NCBI GenBank assembly: GCA_006503475.1
Contig: RSEH01000020.1
Location: 62,001-126,000, forward strand
DNA length: 64,000 nucleotides
Source: Stentor roeselii
Lineage: Eukaryota; Ciliophora; Heterotrichea; Heterotrichida; Stentoridae
Direction: 5' to 3'
This document shows, piece after piece, positions 55,537 to 64,000 of the stretch. Within the stretch, counting starts at the first letter, position 1. Each line of letters begins with the position of its first letter. Both the position numbers and the translations under genes were made by a program. The notes under the pieces are model-generated. The model made no database searches and was not told where the DNA came from. It was given only the letters and a program-made list of their open reading frames with translations.

Positions 55537-58500
55537 ATGGATTCGAAAAAATTATCCACTTCAGCTTTAACAGAAATCGAAATAATTTCACTTTACAATT
55601 CAATCATTCTTCCCAAAAGGATCCAAAAATTATCTAAAAGTCCTTCTGACCAATCATCAATCTTTTTCGATGTCTTTTCTCAAGGTCTGAGACAGAACCC
55701 CTGTCCTGATATAATAGCCACGAATTTATTCGGAACAATTCAAGGTACCTTAAAGAAATGGAAAACTTTTCAAAAAGGTGACGAAGTTGACTTTTCATCT
55801 TTATTTCAGGTCCTATCAAGTTTAAGTCAAGGTGAAAGCATTGCAGTCTACATGAAGTCTCAAAATTGTTGCTTGATGATTAACAAAAAAACCAAAAAAA
55901 CCTTTTTGGAAATTTCTGCCTTTCAGATCTGTGCCTCGTCTCAGATGATCACTGACGCAAGTGAAGATCTTTATATGAAGTATCCATTAATGACAGTCTC
56001 TGTCGAAAATGATAAATTTTTGAAGTCGAACGAGTTTGTCAAGTTAATATCTGACTTGGCTAATGATAAAAATGAAGCTTATTCAATGTGCTTGAAATCA
56101 GTTGAAGGTGCTGATGTGGAAATTCCTTTTTTGATTTTTGAATGGATTTTACCCCTTTTGTCAGGGAAAAATGGAAGTAAACATGAAAAGTTTGTAGTTA
56201 AAAGTATCGTGATTTTGCTCTGTTTGATGAAAATTTTGTTGTTGTTAGGAGGAACCCTGTTTGGATCGCTATCAAATCTTATTTTCACTTCAGGTTTATT
56301 GAAGATTGTGGACAGGAACTTGGAAATATTGTTTATAAGTCAGTTATGTTAAAAGTCATGTATTTTGTTTGTGGACTTTTCAATGCCGAATGTCTTGAAA
56401 ACGTTTTTGAGTGCTTAAAAAAAACTGCGAAGCGTATTAAGAAAATTGAAGACATGGGTCTTAAAAGTATTTCAATTAAAAATCTTTGCATTGAAGGTAA
56501 AAGAATTATATCTATTAAAAGAAATGAGGCAGAAAAGTTGTACCTCCAACATGTTTTATCATTAAACCAGTATTTTGATGCGAAAAGATTAGAATGTGAT
56601 TCTTTTCATACCATTTTTACTTGTGAAATTACAGAATTAACTAAAAAAATTGAAAAAGTTTGTAAACTCACAGATTTATCACGGAATAATTCTAATATAC
56701 CTAATAAAATATATGAAAGGTTCGAACCTAATAAATATTCACCTTTTATGATATTACCTTATTTGAATAAATTAACTTTTGTGAGTAATTTCGAAGAATT
56801 CATTAAAAGTGATTTTAAAATGTTGTTTTTTGACTTTGAGATCTGGGTCAAGTCAACTTTAAATTTAAATCATACTGCAAATAACGATGGCCAGATTATG
56901 AAATTATTTTATAATTTAAATGATTATATTAAGATTGCATTAATCGTTTATAAAAGTGACCCTGTTGGTTACACTAGATTGATATTGACATCATTTAAAT
57001 TAGTTGCTATAATTGATAAATACACATGTTATAAATATAATTTACTATTAGATCATAAGATTGGATTAGAAATTGATTGCTTTGAGAATTTACTATTGGC
57101 TACCAAAAGTGACATTTTATATGCAAGAGAACTTGCTAATTATTTTAACTCCAGAGAAGAAAAGGAATTTCCTGATCTTCTTACTATAGCAGAAGATTCC
57201 ATAGTACCTAAAAAAAAACAAGATAAAGATAAATCAAATAAGACAAATAATAATGAGATAATTAAATTATCATTTTGCAGAAGATTCATTGAAAAAAACA
57301 CAGATCTTCAAAATAAAAAGAAATCAATAATCGAAGAGCAAGATTTATTGATAGCGATGTACATTCAATATGCAGAAATGATTAGAAACAAATACCAAAA
57401 GATTCACCAAAATTGGTCTAGTTTGCAATGCAGCTATAAATATATCTCTAAAAAAATTGAGCACATTGATGATTGTAAAAAATGCAAATTGTTAAGAAAA
57501 AAGAATAAAATAAAAAATGAGATCCTTAAAGTTTTTAAAAAGTTTTTACCTGAAGATGATTGGGCAATAGACCATATATTATTTGAATTATTCATCCCTA
57601 AACCTATATCAATTTTGAGAGATGCTATTTTTTTGGTTCGAAAACAGGTATTAGGCTTTAAACAAAATGGAAAACAAATCAAACAACTATGGACTGACTT
57701 ACCTCAACTCAAAAAACATTCTGAATGTTATAATAAGATTATTAATTTAGCCTGTAAAATGAAAACTATGAAAGATAAAGAAAATGAAATAAGGAAAAGA
57801 AATGAAGATACAACTGAAAAGGAAACTAAAAAACATGAAGATAATAAAAAAGATAAAATAAATAAAGATAATTTTATAACGGAAATTGAAATAGATGAAG
57901 ATGAAGATGAGAAACAAGAGAATATACTTATTGTAGAAAAATTTCTTGAAAATGGTAACTTTTCGGAATTAATTAAAAAGAATTATATGGAACTTATTTT
58001 ATGTCATTATAACAAAAAAATTCTATATTGGTCAAAAAAAGATAAAGAAATTAAGGACTGCTGCAAATTTAAGCTAGATAAAAAGTTTGAACATTTTCAA
58101 TTTATCATAGATGAGGATGATGTTTCAGAAAACAAGGTTATTTCAGAATCAAATAAATGTCCTCAAGGAATCTCTTTAAATGAAATAAGAAGTTTTGGTT
58201 TTTTGCGGTCAGGGAATCATTTTATTGCGTATTCTTGAAATGCTGGAAACAAGATCACTTCCATTTGGAGAGCCATCTTGTTGCTACCTTATAGCTCAGT
58301 CACTTTGGGAATCGGGATCAGAATCAACTGAAACAAATGAAGATACTTCAATTTTATATCCAACTACTCAGTCATTATTTTCTAACAATAATTTTTTGCA
58401 TCAACTCTGCAACTCCTTGGAAAATTTTATTAATCATAATCAATATAATTGGAGGGATCATCTTATCGCTTATATAGTAATGATAATTACTCAAAGATAT

Positions 58501-61500
58501 ATTAATGTCTCTACTGATGAAGTTTATAGGAGAAAAATGATAGTTCTTCTTAAAAGAATGATTGAAATCATGGTACAATGGCAAGAAAAAATACAAAAAA
58601 TGATAGATTCTATTCAATTCGGACAAAAGTCATTTAAAAACAAACTTAGAATTAAACTGTTTCAAATATCTTGCACATGTGCACTATCCTACTGCTTTGA
58701 TCTCGAGTATTTTTCTTCAATATTTTCAAATAATGATGACTTTATAACATATATAAAATCCCTAAATCATGTAAGAACTTTGATTACTACAGATCAAAAA
58801 AAATTAACTCCCTTTGAACAGTTGTTGATATCATCGGTCGATAGAAATTGTTTAGAACTCGAAGAAAGTATAAAAAAATTTGTATCCGAAAGGAATGGGT
58901 GGCCATTGATGGAATATATAAAATCCACATTCTTATTGAATGAAGAACCGGAAAATTTTTCATTTAATTATTCTTCTGATCAATATGGATTTTTAGTTGA
59001 CTTTTTAGACCAATCTAATAAAAAGACTCAATTTTTGATTGGACTTGATGGAAGGTTTTTGGTTGATGGTCAAGGATATTCAAGGCTTCCTGATAACATT
59101 TTAGAAAATACACTTTATACAAGCTACTTCGAGCAAGCAACCTTTCCAGTGTATTCAAATAATAATGTTTATGAAACAGCAAAAAGAATATGCATTGGAT
59201 CTGCTAGTTTCAAATTTGAATTCAAAATTAATGATTTTGAAGGTAAAAAGAATAATTTTTTACTTGTTAAGGAAACTATGAAGGACGAATATTCATCAAA
59301 TGTCTCAATTTTACTCCCATCTGATTATTTTTTGGAAATTCTTCCTATTTATTTTGTTCAAAATTTTAGTCATTGGTTTAACATTAATAGTCTTTCAGTT
59401 GAGTTTAGAGAAAAAACATTTGAAAAATTTGATTTTAATCAGCCTGCTAAATTTTTGCTAGATACCAGATCGAAAATAATGTTTCAAGTTAAGACGAATA
59501 GAATGGTAGTTATGATGAATAAACCATTTTTTGATAATGCTTGGAAGGAGATTTTTCATAGATTTGAAGAAAAACAGTTTACTCATATTTTCTATGATCA
59601 ACATGAAAAAAACATTTACTTTGAATTTCCAAGACATTCTCTTAAGTTCTATAAGAAACCTACTAGTAACGATATATTTTCGAAAGAGTACTCTGGATAT
59701 AAAATTTCAAACTCACAAAACATAAAAACTTTATTCGGACTAAAAATTGGACTAGTTCTAAAACCCATAGAAAAACAAAACTACTTAAAAAAGAAACTGA
59801 TAATTCCAAATACATCCTTAAAAATTACCAGCAGTCAAATTCACCATTCAATCCTTCACAATTTCTCTGAATTGAATTCGCCTTCATGTTTCTCATACGA
59901 ACTAGACAAGCGACTGCAAATAATAAAAGGAGAAAATTCGATAGAATCCTGGCTTTATTTAGCATATCTTCATGCGATAACATCCTCCATTCTTCCTGAT
60001 CCTTTTCTAGGAAGACAAGGAACAGTAAGATCCTTAGAAATCCTTCAATCAGGTCACTGTTTTTCATGCAGTCCATTATCTGAAGAAAGTAAAAGAATCC
60101 TGGCCTTGATCGCAGCTCTCAGTCCTCAAAGGGAAAAAATAACTTTAAAAAATCACAAAATTCTAAAAAATACTTGGCCTGAAGGGTTGCTTTCTCAAGC
60201 AGCTTCTGATTTATTCATCTTAATCAGCTCAGAAATTCTTCAAAATAGCTCAAGACTCAGTTTTTTATATGAAAAATCACAAAAAGAAGATAAATTAAAA
60301 AATAACTCATTTTCAGATTTTTGCACTATAAACAAAGATCTTTACCTTAGTTCTTATCAAAGAGAAATCCAAGAAGACTACAAATTGACTTCTTTATTTC
60401 AAAAAACAGTTCTAGTTAAAAAAGACCAGAGTGTAACTAAACAAAGTTTATTCTTCGCGCAAGTCTTTGACTGGAGCTCTGACAATGTGATCAATGTTCG
60501 CAAAATAAGCACAGAAAGTTATTCTCCTTCAAAAAATTTTGATTTATTTGAATACTTTCAAGGAATTATCGAATTCAAAGGCCTATCAGATAAATTGATA
60601 GACTACACAAAAATAGAAAATATTGTCGAAGTTGCAAAAGATTTAATAAATCACTGGATAAACTTATACCATTTTGTCCAATTCCAACCTTTTACTAGTT
60701 CTTTGATAACTTTAACAGGCCTTGCATACCTCGGAGTTGATTTTGACCACCTGTTACTTCTTCAGAAGGTTTCTCATTTTCCAGAATTGACTCAAGGTGT
60801 TGAAATAAAATTCTATTCAAACTACTCAATGATCGATGAATTTCAATATAAAGAGGAAAGGATTATCGAAATTTTAAACAAATTTATTAAAATTACTCCT
60901 GAAGATAATCCATTGCAGATTAAAATGAACTTAGGTGAAAATCAAAACCAGTTTATTGCACGAATTTATTTTCCAGGATATCAAAAAATTGAAGGAATTG
61001 TGAAGAATTCTGAAAAAGTCATTCGAAGACAGTGGCCTTGTCAACAAATAAATTTTGAAGATGATAATTTTTATATTGAAAATCTTAAAAAAAGTGTAAA
61101 AAAACAGTTTTTGGACTGGTTGAAACATTTACAGTTGAAAAACTTACTGGAATTTTTAACTCATAATCAAAAAATGTTTAGGTATCCTTGTAAAAATGTC
61201 AAAATTGATGAAGATTCGCATAATCTTTCATTAGAAGTAGAAAAAAAACAATTTTCTATTGAATTTGAATCATATTTATCTGAAAACTTGATTCAAAACA
61301 GTAGTTTCAGAGAAGGACTCGATATTTACTCTAATGGCTTGAACATAAATGAAGAATTGATTTCTATTGATGAAGAAGATTTCTCTCCAGAAATTTTTGA
61401 ATTTCCTTTTGAAGTTAGCGAATCAGGAAAGAGTTTAAATAATTATTTCGTTTCTGATCTTAAAAAAAGCTGGGATCATCATATATCAACTTTAAAGTCT

Positions 61501-64000
61501 GAAAGGAGATTCAAACCTGCAAAGCATTTAGAATTGGAACTACATTGTCTTGCTGCTGAATATAAATCAAAATCGATGAGGTTTTTAGATATTTTTAAAT
61601 CTTCTGCAATTCCTAGCGATTTGAAATATCTTCGAGATTCTTTTATTCTTCCGAGTTTTTCTTCATCAAATATTTTGTCAATGCTTCGTGATCAGCATGA
61701 TCGAAAGCATGATTCATTAAAAAACTCAGACTCTACCATAAATCAAGTTAATCCAATAGAAGTAATCTGTGGCACAATCTGCGTTTTCTGGTCTCTGGAA
61801 CAACGTATTCAAAGATGCCAATACTACAACTCCCAAACGCCATCACAAGACCAATCCCTTCAACGAGAGTTAGAAACAATTCCATATTCAAACTGGTATC
61901 CGAAAGACTACCCATTATGGTTGATCCTTCAAGTAGAGACGGACATGATGATCCGTTCGACTCAAGTCGAGGTCGCAAAGTCAATGATATCTCCGTCAAC
62001 TTCAAAAAACACTGTGATGCAGTTGAACATGGGTGAAGGAAAAACATCTCTAATAATCCCGATGGTAATCCTTGAGCTAGCAAACAAGTCCCACTTAGTC
62101 CGTTTAACAGTATTAAAATCCTTATTCAACTCCAACAAAACAGCACTAATCTCAAAACTAGGAGGAAGTCTAAACCGTCGAGTTTACTCAATTCCATGTA
62201 AAAGAGACATCAAGTTCGACTTACCATCCACATCTCTAATAAGCCAAGTGTTAAAAGAATGCAAATCAAGCCAAAGTGTTTTCTTGGTTCTGCCAGACCA
62301 GCGTCTTTCATTTTTTCTAAAAGGACTGGAACTTATACGTTCATCTCAAACTTCAGAAATAGGAAGTCAATTACTACAGATCCAATCAAGACTCGATGAA
62401 AATTCAAGAGACTTGTTAGATGAAAGCGACGAGATCCTGAACCCGAGGTACCAGTTGATCTACACAGTCGGAAAGCAAAAGAACGTCCAATGTGGAGACC
62501 TTAGATGGAAAGTATCTCAAGCGATTTTAGAATGCATGGAAGGACATCTGAAGGATTTGTTTGACCGGTACCAGGATTCAATGATTTTTGAAAGATTTTC
62601 AAGTCCTCAACGATTTCCAATGATTCGACTTCTGAATGATGAACCTTATCATGAACTCTGTAGATTAATCGGCAGGTCCTTGCTTTGGGGTGAGGGCCGT
62701 GGGGTGAGTTTTCCAGAGTTGAACTCACAGGAGTCTTTTGACTTGGTTTTCAGTTACGTGATCAGCGAAAATGTCAACTCTAAGAAGATTGAGAAGGTTT
62801 TTCAGTTATTTAAAGACTCGCCGAGACAATTGGAGATAATTTTTCTATTGAAAGGGATTCTTTCCTGTAATATTCTCTTACATTGCTTAGGTAAACGTTG
62901 GAGGGTCAACTACGGAGTTAACACCCTGAAGATGTATCTGATGCAAGCTGTTCCTTTCAGTGCCAAGGATATTCCAGCTGACAAGTCACAGTTCGCTCAT
63001 CCAGACATCATGATTTTATTAACACAGCTCAGTTACTTCTACTCAGGACTCACTGACAAGCAGCTTGATCAAGTCTTTGATCAGCTCAGGCAAGACCAAG
63101 ACGGCAGCTGTGAGTTTGAATCTTGGATTGAAGAACTTCTTCCTTTAGTTCACGTTGACTTCTCTGTTAGGACTTTCCAGGGAATTAACTTGAATGATGA
63201 TAACCAGAAAGAAATGGTTTTGTACCCTTTGTTGAGGTTTAATCAGAGAACTGTCAACTACTGGCTTAATCATTTTTTATACCCGAAAGAAGCGAAACAG
63301 TTTGAAGGAAAATTTTGTCTTTCCTTTTGGGATTTATGCAGTCAGAAGAATTTTCCTATGACTGGCTTCAGTGGAACTAATGACTCGAAGATTCTTCTGC
63401 CTTTAACAGTTGATTATTTTCAAGTACCTCGACTTGTTGGGACTAATGGAGAATTGGTTTATCAGTTGTTAAGACCGGAAAATGGAAGGTATAGTCATTT
63501 TAAAGGAAATATTTCGGGAATTGAACTTATTCAACATGTCGCTGAACAAGAGCCGAAGATTAATGTTTTACTTGATGTTGGAGCTTTGATGATGGAACTT
63601 ACAAATTTTCAGGTCGTTGTTGAGTGGCTTAAGATTAGACATGATGCAAAAGCTGGAGTTTTTTTTGATGAATTTAATAATCTGAAAGTTTTGACAAGGG
63701 ATGGAGTTGTTGTGGATTTTGAAGTTTCTCCTTTGAGATATTGGCTTGATTCCTGCTTGGTTTATTTGGATGACTCGCATACTCGAGGGACTGATTTGAA
63801 AATTCCTAAGGGGACTGTTGCTGCTGTTACTTTGGGGAAAGGAGTTAATAAAGATAAGTTGATGCAGGGTTGTATGAGGATGAGAATGCTTGGAAAAGGC
63901 CACAGCGTGATGTTTTTCGCCTCATCCGAAGTTCACAATTCACTAAAATCAACTTCAAAAGCCGTTCCATCCCCAATCGACATCTTAAAATGGTCTCTCG
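55537..64000 (+). CDS. giant DUF6606/DUF3638/DUF3645 protein, 3' end outside window, two frame breaks
   Basis: Starts ATG 55537; at least about 2820 residues. Family blocks in order: IISLYNSIILPKRIQ (N-terminal DUF6606-type); VVRRNPVWIAIKSYF and MLFFDFEIWVKS (56.2-56.9 kb); LRILEMLETRSLPF (58.2 kb); QLNMGEGKTSLIIPMV (62.03 kb, P-loop-like DUF3638 core); DESDEILNPRYQLIYTVG; FSGTNDSKILLPL; and YLDDSHTRGTDLKIP then MRMRMLGKGHSVMF (DUF3645 region). The frame changes twice, near 56200 (AAAA run) and near 58219 (TTTT run); conserved residues continue across both if one A is added and one T removed. From 58219 the frame is open to the edge. Some databases label the family ubiquitinyl hydrolase; I see no basis for an activity. 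Confidence 0.85.

Noticed and set aside
58236-58242. Gene boundary with a 1-nt gap (TGA then ATG)
   Set aside because: Family blocks LRSGNHF and LRILEMLETRSLPF belong to one protein; the boundary is a frame break, not two genes.

Overview
The window reads as macronuclear DNA of a heterotrich ciliate, most likely Stentor or a close relative. Three things support this. (1) Genes use the standard code: TAA, TAG and TGA all end long reading frames, and Trp is TGG. (2) Introns are tiny. Nine can be placed from protein continuity; eight are exactly 15 nt and one is 14 nt as written, and seven of the eight 15-mers have A at position 10. (3) Genes are packed very tightly on both strands, with start codons 2-17 nt apart at divergent pairs and stop codons touching or overlapping at convergent pairs. 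No rRNA, tRNA, transposon, viral element or CRISPR-like structure was recognised.

Layout. 1-2.3 kb: the 3' end of a gene and two hypothetical genes. 2.3-2.8 kb: a stretch that looks like a broken coiled-coil gene. 2.8-12.8 kb: a small hypothetical gene head to head with a DUF229 membrane protein, a leucine-rich repeat (LRR) protein, an importin-alpha-like ARM protein, a twin CX9C mitochondrial protein, a membrane-anchored aspartyl protease, a second LRR protein with an acylation-type N-terminus, and a Der/EngA double GTPase. 12.9-17.7 kb: a cyclic-nucleotide-binding protein divergent from a RalGAP-alpha-like protein. 17.8-26.9 kb: one uninterrupted 3053-codon gene joining EF hands, WD40 repeats, a kinase-like domain without catalytic motifs, and helical repeats. 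26.9-30 kb: a DHHC palmitoyltransferase and a CCDC57-like coiled-coil protein. 31.1-36.3 kb: a GDPD phosphodiesterase, an acylated PUB-domain protein, a third LRR protein and an SLC49-type transporter. 37.6-42.0 kb: a PHD/extended-PHD chromatin reader and two coiled-coil proteins. 42.2-45.8 kb: a WD40-ankyrin-ion channel fusion. 46.1-48.5 kb: tandem histidine acid phosphatases. 48.5-55.1 kb: a coiled-coil protein with a DUF4795-like end, a Cys-repeat membrane protein, a three-exon TAF1B/Rrn7 Pol I factor, a hypothetical protein and a coiled-coil protein. 55.1-55.5 kb: a tandem repeat tract. 55.5-64.0 kb: most of a giant DUF6606/DUF3638/DUF3645 protein that runs off the right edge and carries two frame breaks.

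The genes do not form a pathway. Themes that fit a large ciliated cell recur: calcium and cyclic-nucleotide sensing, a sensory-type channel, centriole/cilium coiled coils, and lipid-anchored membrane proteins. The most useful results are the intron set, which rebuilds six genes that otherwise look truncated; the near-palindromic TATAA sequences between start codons; the giant EF-hand/WD40/pseudokinase protein; and the DUF3638 gene, whose two frame breaks both sit at homopolymer runs.
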